A stretch of 64,000 nt of DNA from positions 992,001-1,056,000 of the forward strand of contig JAPEIS010000002.1 of NCBI GenBank assembly GCA_029531795.1. Direction: 5' to 3'. Below, in pieces: positions 1 through 11,652 of the stretch. Source of the stretch: Sclerotinia nivalis (Eukaryota > Ascomycota > Leotiomycetes > Helotiales > Sclerotiniaceae). A model generated the notes under the pieces. It saw nothing but the letters and a program-made list of their open reading frames with translations. It had not been told where the DNA came from and did not search any database. A program made the position numbers and the translations under genes. Each line of letters begins with the position of its first letter. The stretch's first letter is position 1.

Positions 1-401
1 GGGCTTGTTGCCCCACACCACGCTGGGCAATCTTGCATCGATGAGCTTCGTCATCACCATCAGCCTTTCGATCTCTCCATGCATCTTCGAAGTCGTCTTC
101 AAAATTCTGCACAGAATGTTAACAATTAAATCAGAATATGGTAGTATTGTGAACCTACATTGTTTGAGATGGGGTCGAGAGGAGATTTGGTAGCAGCAAG
201 AAAAGATACTTGTTTTCCATCTAACTTCAAATCTTGGAGCCTAGGGGGTAGGGCACTGGCTGGGTCAAGAACAGGTCCTTGAGGAGCTTTTATTTGCGGT
301 AAAGCAATTGATTGGACCGGAGTAGTATTTCGGAATTTGGCTGACTTCAAGTTCACAGTGAACTGTGTGCCCTCAAGGGTAAGGGGACGGGAAGCTGGCA
401 T
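1..401 (-). CDS. Partial protein-coding gene of unknown function (5' part)
   Basis: The ATG is at 401 and the first exon reads MPASRPLTLEGTQF. It runs at least to about 159, where an in-frame GTAGGT donor precedes a short intron; the gene continues off the left edge. Exon 1 is about 80 residues, Pro/Leu-rich, with no signal peptide or membrane segment. The acceptor is ambiguous. TGTGCAG gives an acidic, Asp/Glu-rich continuation, whereas an AG a few bases further (TTTTGAAG) gives a helical-looking one (TTSKMHGEIERLMVMTKL). I do not recognise the family. The gene is supported by its open frame, its clean start and the plausible donor; the exact exon 2 frame is not settled. Confidence 0.6.
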
Positions 402-1546
402 CTTAGAGGATAATTCGTAGTTATTTTTGATGGGTGGATTTGATGTGTTGTGACTTATGTTGATTGAATACAGAAGTTGTATAGGAAGTAAAATCTTAGA
501 AGTCGTCGATTTCGGATGTTGTCTCTCGAAAGCTCTGTGTGTGGAAAGAAGAAGATCTGAATTTTCGAGAGGGGATGTGCTCTTTTAACTCAGTGGAAGT
601 TATGATGGTCTTCGCTGCTCAGAGACAGCAAAACGGTAGTAACGTAACCGTACGAATTAGTTACAAATTCAAGACTAGCTAATCAGCTACAGGCAAACTT
701 TGATGTACGGTAGCTTCCTTGCTTATCTTGTTTCGCTGATTAGCGCGAATTAGTTGTAGTTGATCTTGAAATACGGCAGTGATTTCGCTTATCCGTGTAT
801 TCTTGTCAGGCTGATTAGCCACGAGCATACGGCCAATTTTTGGAGTACGGTGGTGAGGTGTCATACTTACGGCCGGGTTGGATACAGCCAGTTTGAGAAA
901 TATATCTGTTTGCTTACCGACATTTTTTATTATATTGCTTAGCGAACTTAACAATTTACGCTTACTATCAATTTTGGGGCCCATCTTGAATATATATTCG
1001 AATTCAACATGGCCAAACGAATACGTATACATTATTTGTAGATAATTATAACAAATATCTCTTAAGACGAAAGAAATGCAACCTTTGGGAGGAACAGAGT
1101 CTTTTCATGCGCGATTTCCATTACAGAGGACTAGAGCATTTACCAAACTATCGGAAACTTATCTTACAGTTTTCCCAACTCTGGCTCACCTCAAAATGAA
1201 ATGAGGTAGTAGAATACCGAACAAGGGAAGACCAAGTTGTTTCATTGATTTAGCATGGCAGAAAATGGCGAGAGTGATTAGGGCATGCGCAGACTTTGAT
1301 ATTTGGTGTTTCTAGCTTTGGGAACACATGACGCTAATTATCATTCTGATGTCATGTTTTCAAAAGCCAGAGCACAATTGTAATAACGGAGTAGCATGTG
1401 GGATGCAAAACTGAAAAAGATATAACGTCATTCGCTGATGTAAACTTATCTACCCCTTGCGCTAACTTCAACGAGTCAGAAGTAATACATTTGGAGTCTA
1501 ACTTCAGAGTACGAGCTACATACTCGAATCGATAATACTTAATAAA
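402..1546. other. Intergenic region, probable promoter of the left-edge gene
   Basis: This spacer separates two leftward genes. It is moderately AT-rich. A 117-codon leftward open frame (679-1032) has no recognisable domain, no supporting introns and a composition like the spacer, so I do not call it. I see no RNA gene or repeat of note. Confidence 0.5.
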
Positions 1547-3127
1547 TCATTCTTTGACTCCCCGTCGCTGTTTTTCTTTCCCTACGAGAGATCGAGCCAT
1601 TGGGGATAACCAGATGTTAGGCCCCTGGACGTCCATAGAACCTCTATTTGCTTCAATCGTGGCCTCGATTTCTTTAGCAACAACACGATTACTGCTGATT
1701 GTCGTTAATCCAGATGCCCATCCGTACAGAAACACGGACTGATTAACACCAGTTAGGACATTTGAGACGTCGTTGGCAACGATAGGAAGTTCGGACACAA
1801 TATTGGATATATCCACATCCATTACCGCGATGGGTAATTGCCATTCCGAAGGAATGCTGTACTCTGAGAGCTTCTGAAATTCCTCCGCCAGCTGGTCTCT
1901 TGTTAACTCATGATTGAAACCAAATATCAGTTCCATTCGTTGCTTTTCGGTGTCTGTTCCAATTGTGTCTATTATATCTTGAGCTCTTGCAACTGCTTCA
2001 CGAGTGCATACAAGCTTCCTCAACCCGCACGCAGGCCAAACAATACTAGGTAAGAGCTGATCTTGCCTTTCCATTTCCATCTGTTTGATCAGAAACCGAT
2101 GATGCCAGTCTTTTGGCTCAACACGGCCATGCGACAGACTGAAGATTTGGTAATTAGCAAACAAAGAAATGGTTAACTGTTGTTTGGGGAAGTGGAAGCA
2201 CCCATCACGGGATACAATATCTCTTACTTACTCACTAATAAAAGCGAAGATCATTGTACAATCAACGTTGAGTGTTTCGGAGAAATTCTCGAAAGGATCT
2301 GCTATCATACGTTGGAGAACTTTTGATATTTCAAGGCTCGCAGGGATATCCTCATAAATCTGCACTGTGATCCCTAATGCCCGAATTTCTTTTAAAATAT
2401 TGGCCACCTGCTTTGGACAATCTCGCGTGATCCTAGGCAGTACCATGCGTATTGATGGATGCCGGTATTTAGTTCTAGCCAACTTAGAGGCTTCTACAAG
2501 TAGCTTGGCTTGCTTCAAGAGACCTTCCGGCTCATCTTCTGTATCTAACCTTACAGCATCGTCGTCCTCATCATCAGTCGAGTCATCTTCAGCCCATCCG
2601 GCCTTTGCTAAATCAAATATCATCCTCTTAGCAGTAATTGTGTTTACTTTGACCCATTCAAGATCTTCTCCGGCCACGATATCAACCTCCACACTTTTAA
2701 TATTCTTCTGCGCTGAGAGATCACCTCGCTTCGATTTGAGCAAGCTTTGACCAGTGGACCAAAAGAAACGCTTCCTCAAAGCCGTGATGCCCTTGCAACC
2801 TTTTGCCGCATTCCAAACAGCTGAATAGAATGGAAAATTGGAAGAACTGATTGTATGGGCAACCTTTTCGTTCTCTGGATCTAAATTTGCGAGCCTTGTT
2901 AAAGATTTAATCTCAGATTGGAGGTTCGTCGAAAAGTGCCTCAATTCAACCATCTTGTCCTGCTTTCGCTCTCTCAAACAAGCCTTGAATTGTTCGAGCT
3001 CAGTCATCAAATCTTTAGACCTTTGAAGTAATTCTGTCACTGATCTTTCTGAGTTGGGCTCGGGATCTAATAAGTCCAAAGCAGCCATACCATTGGCAAT
3101 GGCCTCACCATTCGATGTAGCCATCAT
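1547..3127 (-). CDS. DUF1308 (UPF0415/C7orf25-like) protein
   Basis: Two exons, 3127-2232 and 2138-1547, are joined across an intron with a GTAAGT donor and a CTTCAG acceptor; the protein is about 495 aa. The splice rebuilds the diagnostic block MIFAFISDLSHGRV, which neither exon reads alone. The N-terminal 110 residues are helical. Residues of about 155-175 (WVKVNTITAKRMIFDLAKAG) and a Asp/Glu-rich linker precede the C-terminal DUF1308 region, which in known members is a PIN-like fold; the C-terminus keeps GSMDVQGPNIWLSPMARSLV. The biochemical role of the family is not established. It shares a divergent promoter of about 455 nt with the J-protein gene. The ATG chosen is the first of two adjacent Met codons. 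Family assignment is from motif memory. Confidence 0.82.
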
Positions 3128-3582
3128 ACTGGTGAGATTTTCCGCAAGAAAATTGCTCAGAGACTGGAGATGATTTTTGAACAGTATTACGTGCGTTTCG
3201 GGACCATGGAAATGATCAACATATTATAAGTATTAACTGGCATAGTCAAGAGTGCGGAGTTCAATTCTTGTAGATATTTCAATTTCCATGGCAGTAATAA
3301 CATACATGTAAATCAGAATATGACTCTTGCTTAACATCGACCAAACCGGCTAAGTGTCGGTTGGTCTTTCCTTCGAATGGTCGATTAGTAATGAACTCCA
3401 CTAGTGGGGTCAATCGAACCTCATTAATCAGGCCGTAACAACTTTCCGTCGCATTTTAAGGTTATTTTCCCATGACACAATATTGCTGGCCATCTCCCAT
3501 AACCAAACCCCAGAAAAGTTCATCGCGCAAATCTACCAAAAAAAAACCACAACCACGATTCCCTACCACATCAACCATCAAG
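3128..3582. promoter_or_regulatory. Divergent intergenic promoter region
   Basis: This 455-nt spacer lies between the starts of the DUF1308 gene (leftward) and the J-protein gene (rightward), so it must hold both promoters and leaders. A pyrimidine/A-rich stretch precedes the rightward start. I see no specific binding site I would defend. Confidence 0.45.
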
Positions 3583-4329
3583 ATGCCTTCCGACGACCTC
3601 ACAAAATGGATAACCTCCGAAATCGACTTCTATGCCCTTCTGGGCCTCACGCCCGAATCCTTCACAGCGGACGAACTGCGTCGCGCCTACCGTAAAACAG
3701 CCCTTCAATATCATCCGGACAAACTAGGCGCAGCCTTCGACGCCGACAAATACGAGCAATTCCAAGCCGCAAACGATGTACTCGCAGACCCCGAATCCAA
3801 GCAAAAATATGATAATTTTCGCAATGCGCGGATGCAACGGCAAAGGGCAGCGGCATTATTTGAAGGGAAAAGAAGGGCTATGAAGGAAGATTTGGAGGCG
3901 AGAGAACGGGGGGGAAGTTTGGGGAAGAGGAGCAGAGAGGATGAAGAGATGGATGAAAATATTAAAAAGTTGGCGGAGGAGGGTAGGAAGAGGAGAGTCA
4001 AGAGGGAGAGTATGATGTCGGAGAATGTTAGCACACCTAGCTCACCTATGTCAGCGCCGCGGCCGCCACCTCATGTGCAATCGCAATCACAATCGCAACC
4101 TCGCCCACAACCTTCAACGTCTGCCACGTCAAATTCAGAGGACGAAAAGGTAGCGCGTCTTGAACGTCTAATTGCTGAAGCCACAGCTGCAAAAGCAAAA
4201 CGAAAAGCGGATAAAAAAGCTAGGAAAGCAGGCAAATCGTCTAAATGTCCAGCGCCAGATACTACTTTCAAAGCCGAGTCCAAATCAGTATATACGGGGG
4301 TGCATACCGTACCTTGTGCTACGCCCTGA
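3583..4329 (+). CDS. Spliceosomal J-domain protein, DNAJC17/Cwf23-like
   Basis: The 248-aa intronless reading frame has a J domain at residues 14-80 with the HPD triad at 44-46 (LQYHPDK), the motif that stimulates Hsp70 ATPase. It is followed by a charged helix with the block KRRAMKEDLEARERGG, typical of DNAJC17/Cwf23, a J-protein of the nuclear spliceosome. The remainder is Lys/Glu-rich coil, a Ser/Gln-rich linker and a second basic helix. The open frame extends 37 codons upstream, but I chose the ATG at 3583 because it has a good Kozak context (ATCAAGATGCC) and the upstream part reads like a leader. The RRM seen at the C-terminus of animal DNAJC17 is not visible here. Converges with IBA57. 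Confidence 0.85.
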   Translation: MPSDDLTKWITSEIDFYALLGLTPESFTADELRRAYRKTALQYHPDKLGAAFDADKYEQFQAANDVLADPESKQKYDNFRNARMQRQRAAALFEGKRRAMKEDLEARERGGSLGKRSREDEEMDENIKKLAEEGRKRRVKRESMMSENVSTPSSPMSAPRPPPHVQSQSQSQPRPQPSTSATSNSEDEKVARLERLIAEATAAKAKRKADKKARKAGKSSKCPAPDTTFKAESKSVYTGVHTVPCATP

Positions 4330-4618
4330 TACCGCTTTAAATCATCCAATCCAGTTTAGCAGTTTCATCCAGTTGAGACATTTAATGGAGTTCAGACGTC
4401 GGGCGGAGTTGGTATGGTTGGTACTCTTAATATTTTTTGAATTTAGCATGGCGCTGGTTGTTCGGGAAAATACGCCATATACGTATGGAGATAATTAGAT
4501 ATTCAAACTATAAGCAATACCTATTAATACATTTCATCATACAGTTGGTGTGCAATACCCGATGTAATTTTATATATTGACCCCGAAAATCGAAACCGAA
4601 AACCATTAGTGAATTCTA

Positions 4619-5857
4619 CTATGTCTCGATCCAAGCAGGAGGAAAAGCTCTAACCCTAATATTCCTTACTTCTCCCTCCTCACCCTTACCCTCTACCACA
4701 AACTCTTCCCCACCATCCCCCTCCTTCTCCTCCACCATCCACTTACCCATCTCATCCAACCTCGCCAATCCCAACCCCAAATTTCCCAAACCACTCAACC
4801 ATTTCCCCACCGGTCTCTTTCCACCAACCTTCTTAATATTTTCCCCGCCATTCAACCAGCTCGCCAGATTTCCACCCTTATACTTCAACTCTCCTAACCC
4901 AGGCATATCCTCCCCATCCGGAACCAACATAATCGGCACAATCCTCTTCCTCACCACGCCCATATGATGCGTCCTAATCGTCAATTCCTGCCCTACGTAA
5001 CACCCCTTCGTATAATCAATACCACCCATAACATCAATATTACTTTCCTGCGGCAGCGCACTCTCCCTCAGAATCTCATCCTGACCCTCCGGCACCCCAA
5101 TCAAATATCTCCTCACTCTATACACATCCTCCGCCTGCATCTGCACCTCCGCATCCTGAATATCCATATGCATACCCCAACCCTTATTCACAATAACCCT
5201 ACAGCCCATCCCCGGGGCCCTGGTATCCGGCGTAACAATCCCCTGTTTCGCCTTCTCGCGATTCCGTTCCAGCGCATCAATAACTCTAATCCCTACTTTC
5301 GTTCCCCACGAACTATAAATCTTTTTATCCTCTTCGTCTACAATTTCGATGTCGAATTTCGCCCGCATCCTATACCTCTTAATATGTGTTGCCAAAACTT
5401 CCACTTGCTTCGCATCAACTTCTATTAACCAATTATCACCCTCAATCATTTTGCCTCCCTCCAAATCCGCATACACATCCCTATAAATCCAAACATCATT
5501 TAAGACTCTTCCCTGGGCATTTAAAAACGCAGAATAAAATCCATTCTTCTTCCCCTCTTTGTAAATATCATTCGTGATAACGCCCTGTAGATATTTCGTC
5601 GAATCCGGACCTCTGAGGGATATGAGTCTACGAGTTGAGAGACGCGCGATACCTTTTTTCGGGAGTTTGAAGGGGGTTCCTATTGAAGGTGGAAATGATG
5701 TTGAATTTTGGGTTGAGACTGGCGTTGAAGTTGAGGAGTATTTGCGATTCCTCGGCAGTGCCTCGATTGCTCGACGTCCTGAACAGCTGTTACATATATA
5801 TGCATTTGCAGGAGCTGATACGGGTCTTTTAGAAAGGAAATTCGATATAGATTTCAT
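4619..5857 (-). CDS. iba57: IBA57, mitochondrial iron-sulfur cluster assembly factor (GcvT-like)
   Basis: The 412-aa protein belongs to the GcvT/YgfZ/IBA57 family, which works late in [4Fe-4S] cluster maturation in the mitochondrial matrix. The hallmark KGCYVGQELTIRTHHMG is at residues of about 283-299, including the cysteine of the family signature. The N-terminus MKSISNFLSKRP to RKYSSTS is a basic, Ser-rich presequence with a plausible Arg-based cleavage site. The frame extends 32 codons upstream to 5953, but that part looks like translated leader, and the ATG at 5857 gives the better targeting peptide. The fold starts with RLSTRRLISLRGPDSTKYLQ, a typical GcvT opening. No intron is needed. 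It is encoded tail-to-tail with the J-protein gene, 289 nt apart. Confidence 0.92.
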   Translation of the reverse strand: MKSISNFLSKRPVSAPANAYICNSCSGRRAIEALPRNRKYSSTSTPVSTQNSTSFPPSIGTPFKLPKKGIARLSTRRLISLRGPDSTKYLQGVITNDIYKEGKKNGFYSAFLNAQGRVLNDVWIYRDVYADLEGGKMIEGDNWLIEVDAKQVEVLATHIKRYRMRAKFDIEIVDEEDKKIYSSWGTKVGIRVIDALERNREKAKQGIVTPDTRAPGMGCRVIVNKGWGMHMDIQDAEVQMQAEDVYRVRRYLIGVPEGQDEILRESALPQESNIDVMGGIDYTKGCYVGQELTIRTHHMGVVRKRIVPIMLVPDGEDMPGLGELKYKGGNLASWLNGGENIKKVGGKRPVGKWLSGLGNLGLGLARLDEMGKWMVEEKEGDGGEEFVVEGKGEEGEVRNIRVRAFPPAWIET

Positions 5858-6345
5858 GTTTGTTGTTGGTAAGGTTGCTTGGGTCACTTGTTGAGGTGTG
5901 GTTGGGTGTTTGGCAATATTTTTCTTTGGATTGGAAATCCCATGGAGCTTCACTTGTCGTGGATGCGGATGACGTAATAATGAGTTATCTATTCGTTGAT
6001 GATTGGTTGTAACTGAAACTTTAGTTTATGGTAAGGAGAGGGGCAACTTTATGCAGATCTGTTTCGATATTAGTACACGACCATTCAATGTCACTACATC
6101 AAAACTAGATAATGAGTTGAACTCGTCCAATTAATTCACATCTATAACTCCAAACATTTGAGAAAATTTTCATTTTTATACTAATAAGGCAAGCAACTAC
6201 ATAGCTTTGGCAAATCTGGGTATTGGGATATCACCGAACGAATGCTCCGAATGTTACCAAATCCAAACTCCCACTGAAATGCCAAAACCATGCAAAACAA
6301 AAGAAAAATGACCCATCCTTCAACATCCTCCTTCAACATCCTCCT
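5858..6345. other. Intergenic region (IBA57 leader / DCP2 3' end)
   Basis: About 490 nt of AT-rich sequence. The part nearest 5858 serves as IBA57 promoter and leader, the part nearest 6345 as DCP2 3' UTR. A short direct repeat (CTTCAACATCCTC twice) lies at about 6317-6345. Nothing else is evident. Confidence 0.45.
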
Positions 6346-9173
6346 TCAATAACCTCTACTAGCAACAGCGTCTAAGTAGTTCAACAAGAAACCTTTGTCG
6401 GCTGAAGATATTGGCGTTTGGCTTCCACGGCGTGACATTACCTCACCATTTCCTGATGCCAAACTTTCAACTCTAGATCTGGATGCAACACTGCTCGTCG
6501 CATCTATCAAAGTATTAGAAGAAGGTCCATCATGCGATGGTGTTCTAGCCATTGAACTGGACGCGGCCATGGGTGACTTTCCAAACAGTGACAAAAGAGC
6601 ATGCTTTTGTTCGGTTGACTGAGGAGCCTGAGATGTAAAGGATAGCGGAGACGTCGAGGGACCAGCGACATTAGCCGGGGCAAGGTTTGGTGAATAAGCA
6701 GCAATAGTGGAAGGCGCAAGAAGCGGAGAAGCCTTGATTGTATTCGCTTGTGGTCGTTTGAGAATCTGGGGCTGAAATGGTTTCTCTGGCGAAGTCTTGA
6801 AGGCAGTCTTGCTACTATTGTGCATCTCTGATCCGGTGATTGGCTTCTTCGACAAACTACCATGTGGCTTGGTATCTTTCTGCCCATTTGCTGGACGAGT
6901 GAGAATTGATGTAGCTCGGAATGGAAGGTTTAATTCAGGATTCATTTCTGGAATCCCGTGGCTGGCGTTGCCGACGTCGGCATTTCCATTGGTGGCCTTT
7001 GGTTGTGGGATTGGAGGTGGAGAAGCAAGTTCTACTGCGCTCAACTCTACCGCAGAAGGTGACCCAGATGTTGGCAGGGCCACAGCAACTGGTGCTGCAG
7101 CTAAAGTTGCAGGTTGAGCTGCAGGACTTTTGAACATACCCAGTAACATTGATCGTTGATGCTCACTGATGGGTGGACGAGCTGTTTGATTGTTACTGTC
7201 AGTACTTGGAATACCTGCATTGAAAGCCGGTATGTACTTCGACTCAGTAGGAGCAGTAACAGGTATAGGCCGAGAACTTTCTCCCGGAAGCTCTTGAGCT
7301 TCACGTATCGCAGGGCTTACATGTGACTGAGCTGGTGCTTGGGAAGACATGCGGCTGGAAGTGACATTTTCGTTTGCTTGATCGCGAGTCTTGAAAGTGT
7401 TTAGAAGTAACAACGAATGGCTAGTGAGTGCAGCAGGTGCTTCCTTTGGTTGGGGTGGAACCATGGTTGTATGTACGTTAGGAAATTGAGGGAGATGCAT
7501 TGAGCCGGAGGTCGTAAAATTGGGATGCGAAGGTTGTTGCTGAACATGCTGTGGAACCATTGTGGAATGTACTGGACCTCCTGTAAACAATACTTTCTGG
7601 GCATTGGGAGGTAGTGGTTGGGGGTGAATCAGAGGAGGTTGATATGGATGACGTTCTCGCTGTTGTGGAATCTGTTGCGGTATTTGTTGCGGTATATGTC
7701 GTGGTATTTGTTGTGGCATTTGTGGCGGTACTTGATGGCGATATTGCATATTGGGGATAGACCTTTGATCGTGACGGACTTGGAAATCAGGCTGCTGGTA
7801 AGAATAAGTCTGCATTGGGCGTTGACCTTGGTGCTGTTGTAGTGGAAAAGTAGGTGGTGGTTGATTCGAGATATGTGAAGAGTTAGGTACTTGATGATGA
7901 GGCGTTTTGGGAAAAGGAGGTTGTGTGATGGTATGATCTAGAGGTGTTTGGGGAGGTGGTTGTGTTGAAGGTGGTTTACTATGTAAAAGAGCAAGCAGTT
8001 GCTGCCCCGAGCTGTGCGAAGCTTGTGATTGAGCCGGATTGATGGCGCTGGGCTGTAATCCCTGATTCGGCGGCTGCACTTGCATTATGGCAGAAAGAGC
8101 AAGGTCGGCAGCATTTCGCCTAGTTCGTTCTGCATCTTGTGAGGCGGATGCATTATAATTTATGCTTGGCTCAATTGCTTGATCATCCTCAGTGATACCT
8201 TCATCGTGGCTGATATTACCTGTAGCTTCCAAATGCTGATTATCTGTTGCCATCTTTACATCCTTTCTCTTCTGATCCAGAATCCACTTCTTAAGTGGAG
8301 GTAGGAATGGAGCTACCATATAAAATTTGTTGGCATTGGCAGCAGCCTCGGGTTGATGTTGTTGCTGGCCCTTCTTCCTATAAGCTGGAAGATCAGATAA
8401 CCGCCACCATTCTATCCTACTAATCTCTTTCCGAGTTTGTGCTTCGAAGCGGGTATCCATAGGAACATTTCTGAAGACGTATAATCTGATCTGCTGGCCA
8501 TGCCCTGTAACATCGATGCCCTTGACCAGACTTCGATCCCTAGCCACAAGCCCTGAGCCTTCAAGGTCATAACCAGTCTCCTCGTATGCCTCTCGGATAG
8601 CGCATGTAAGATCGTCTTCATCTTTGTTTATCTTCCCCCGGGGAAAACTCCAATTTGCACCCTTCTTCCAACCTTTGACAAGAACAACCGAATCCATGTC
8701 CGCATTCAACAATATCACACCTCTCACCGGAACTCGGGTCTTGTATAAAAGAAACTCCTCAAAGGCTCGCATATGTATACTTTCTGAAAAGTTTGACAGT
8801 AAAGGGCAATGTAGAAATATCTTTAGGCAAAAGTTACGAAGGGTCATGGATGGTAGACTTGGGTCGAGGGGCCGAATAAAATCTTCGTAGTACCATTGCG
8901 CTTCTTCGACTTGAAAACATATTCGAGGAACGTGTGATAAATCAGCCGCAGGAATATTTATTATGAATCGGACACAAAGGTCGTCCAGCCCTAAATATTT
9001 GGCATGTGGTTAGCTAAACTACTTGAATATGAATATTGATCATGTTGAGGCTGGACTTGAACAGTGCGATAGAGTTCTCGAGCGAAAAACGATGCAGCAT
9101 GGTAAAAAGGTCTACTCGATAACCGCATCATCAGATACTTACAGTCTTCTAGCTGCATTTTTCTCTCTGACAT
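6346..9173 (-). CDS. dcp2: mRNA-decapping enzyme Dcp2 (Nudix hydrolase)
   Basis: Two exons, 9173-9143 and 8990-6346, flank a 152-nt intron (GTAAGT/TTTAG); the protein is about 891 aa. Splicing restores MQLEDWLDDLCVRF, the start of the Dcp2 N-terminal domain that binds Dcp1. That domain continues through QVEEAQWYYEDFIRP to residue 95 or so. The Nudix box lies at residues of about 129-151 and fits GX5EX7REXXEEXG exactly (GKINKDE... REAYEETGY), so the catalytic glutamates are present. Dcp2 removes the m7G cap in cytoplasmic P-bodies. The long C-terminal region is Pro/Gln/Ser-rich and disordered, including repeated IPQQIPQQ-type stretches, typical of fungal Dcp2 tails with short leucine-rich binding motifs. 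The ATG at 9173 is the first in frame; codons upstream are not ATG. Confidence 0.96.
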
Positions 9174-10081
9174 GTTGTCTTCGCGCCACAAGCATATCCA
9201 CGACTCGAGTTTCTTTTCGGGGCGGGGGACGCGCAGGAACGCTTAGGCCAAAATAACCTAAAACCAAAATGATATGAAGACCTTGTGGCAAAATAAAGGA
9301 GTGGCCTATCTAATAGTGAAAGCTTGCGTGTTGTTATACGGGCAGATACGGTGATCACAAATTGATGTGGATGATTGATTGACTTGAAGGTCGTGGACTG
9401 TGGAGGTATGAGTGTAAGTGGTATGAGTTGATGGATGAGTTGGATGTTGATAAATGAGGCAGTGTCAATAGCTAGCTTGCTTTGGAGCTCGGAGCGGAAA
9501 ACCACGGTCGATTCATACCTAACGCCACATATCCTCAGCCACATTGTCACGTGATTGTATGGTCTCTTCAGTCTCCATTCAGACCCTCTAGATTTCCCTC
9601 GGATCTGCAAGTTCCAGGTGTCGGATGACGTTTTTTTGATACAGCAATACAGGGGGCGCAGTCGAATCTTGGACAAAAAATCTTGCCCAACATGAAAGAT
9701 AAGTGAAAATCAAGCTTTGTTTCAAGCTCCTAAGAGAGATTTTATGGGTAAGTGATTAAAGGTCAGTATTTCTCATAAATAGGTTTTCTATTTTCAATTC
9801 CATTCATTGTTCATTGAAATCCAAAGACATTCATATTTATGTGTCAAGCTGGGACAATCCAAAAATAGTGATATCAAGCGCTTTCTGAAACCACTCATCG
9901 ATCAAGCACCACCAACGAAACGAAGAACAAACGAATTTCTCCAAAAAACCCTTACTATCAGAAATAAGTTGGTGTAACGGCTCTCTGTTTTCAATAACTT
10001 CATAAAGAGGAGAATATCCTTTTCAAACACCCATTATTTCCAAACACAAAAACTACACCTACCCAAATAAGCTTCACAATC
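9174..10081. promoter_or_regulatory. Divergent promoter region between dcp2 and the DUF4112 gene
   Basis: This 908-nt spacer lies between two divergent starts. A 175-codon leftward frame (9149-9676) overlaps dcp2 exon 1, has no domain and is treated as chance. A pyrimidine- and A-rich leader (10,020-10,081) precedes the rightward ATG. Confidence 0.45.
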
Positions 10082-11117
10082 ATGACTTCGCTCGCAGCAA
10101 AGTACATCAGTAAAAAGTTATTGGGGGAATCTGTTGCAAATAAGTTCGGATCAGAGGTATGATATCAATTTAAATAACTTTCTCGTCAAGAGCTCGTTTA
10201 CTGACATTTTTCCAGGACTTGTACTTCGAAACTGTGCCTGCTTCCCGCTTAGATGGTGTCCCCTCGAAAAAGAAAACCCAGAGGAGAAGAAAGGCTATAC
10301 CTGCTGGCATATCAGAAAAAGATGCAAAGATTCTCACCAAAGTCAAGCGCAGAGCTTATAGACTAGATATGAGTCTCTTCAATTTTTGTGGAATTAGATT
10401 CGGATGGAGTAGTGTAATCGGTCTCGTTCCTGCGTAAGTTCTCTTCTCCGCTCCCATCACATAGCCTCACTAATATAATATAGCATTGGTGACTTTATCG
10501 ATTTATTCATGGCGATGATGGTTCTTCGAACATGCAGTAAAGTTGATGGCGGACTCCCAAACAGTGTCAAATCCAAGATGATGTTCAATATCATGCTCGA
10601 TTTTGCTGTTGGTCTTATACCATTCGCAGGAGACCTTGTCGATGCAGTATTCCGCGCTAATACCAGAAACGCCCTCGAGCTCGAAAGACATTTGCGCGAT
10701 AAGGGCGCGAAGATACTGAAGGCAAAGGGTGAAGGTTTACCTGCCGTTGATGTTACCGACCCCCATGAATTCGATCTTTATGATGAGCAACTCTCTGATG
10801 AAGAACCTCCACGATACACGTCCAGAGTAAATGAAGAGCCTGTTAGTCCTCGGGAGCCAGGTGGGCGTAATCGTAATAGCTGGTTCGGTTATGGAGGTAG
10901 AGCAGAGCGAACGAGACAACCTGATCCTGAGCAAGGTCGTCGTAGTGATAGATCACAGCGAACGAGACAGCCTGATCCTGAGCAAGGTCGTCGTAGCGAT
11001 AGATCACAGCGAACAAGGCAAGCTGAGGTCGAACAAGGTCGCGGCGATAGATCACACGCACAAGAGCCCCCACTCCCGGTTCGTCCTAAGAAAGTTCAGA
11101 AGAGTGGTAGACGTTAA
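10082..11117 (+). CDS. DUF4112 membrane-associated protein with tandem-repeat tail
   Basis: Three exons (10082-10156, 10216-10433, 10484-11117) give 308 aa. Introns have GTATGA/TCCAG and GTAAGT/TATAG borders; the second splice rebuilds GLVPAIGDFIDLFMAM. Residues 70-185 match the DUF4112 pattern: RRAYRLDMSLFNFCGIRFGW, then two hydrophobic GLVPxxGD/GLIPFAGD repeats that probably lie in or on a membrane. The N-terminus is short and basic (KKKTQRRRKA). After residue 235 a charged Arg/Gln/Pro-rich tail carries about three copies of a 17-residue repeat (see the 10,906-11,055 entry). Function of the family is unknown. It is transcribed away from dcp2. Confidence 0.85.
10906..11055 (+). repeat. 51-bp coding minisatellite in the DUF4112 gene
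   Basis: Units start at 10906, 10957 and 11008, exactly 51 bp (17 codons) apart, so the frame is kept. Each begins AGCGAACRAG and encodes RTRQPDPEQGRRSDRSQ or a variant. The third unit has drifted (RTRQAEVEQGRGDRS) and has lost one codon. Copy number could vary between strains. Confidence 0.9.
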
Positions 11118-11652
11118 AAAAATTATCGTTGTCATTTCGAACTTGAAGAAAGTTCTAAGGATTTTCCATATTTTAATGCCGAAGAAAGGTTTTAGGAATG
11201 TTTGATGTTTAATGCCGGCACGATTTTCTTTGTTTGCTTCAGTAATTGATGACGCTTTGCTTTTTGTAAGTAACGAGGAAGATGCATTGCGTATACGAGG
11301 CGGGGGCTTGAAGATATAAGTAAGATACCATAGATGCAAAATAATGAAAATGAAAAACCCCTTCAATGTAATAAACGTTTTAATCTCCGCACCGTGTTCC
11401 AGAGGAGTCTACTCATGTCCAAATGCACTGATATCTGAATCATCATGACTGATTTTACTCCACCTATTATCAAGACTTTTGTCAATACTTCACGCGTTAC
11501 TGTGGTTTCCTATTGATCTTCTAGGATTAAGATCTGATAACTTTGCTTGGCATTAATTGGAACTTTGATTCCATGAGCTGAGTGGTTCATTAAGTTGGAA
11601 TAAGTGGTTCAGTGGTCAATGTGTGTTCCATCACAAATTTCCCAGCCTTTTT

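Noticed and set aside
679..1032. 117-codon leftward open frame upstream of the left-edge gene
   Set aside because: It has no domain, no intron support, no good start context, and the composition of intergenic sequence.
4964..5428. 154-codon frame on the plus strand
   Set aside because: It is the complement of IBA57, whose identity is certain.
9149..9676. 175-codon leftward frame overlapping dcp2 exon 1
   Set aside because: It reads through the dcp2 start in another frame; the Dcp2 N-terminus is fixed by conserved residues, so this frame is chance.
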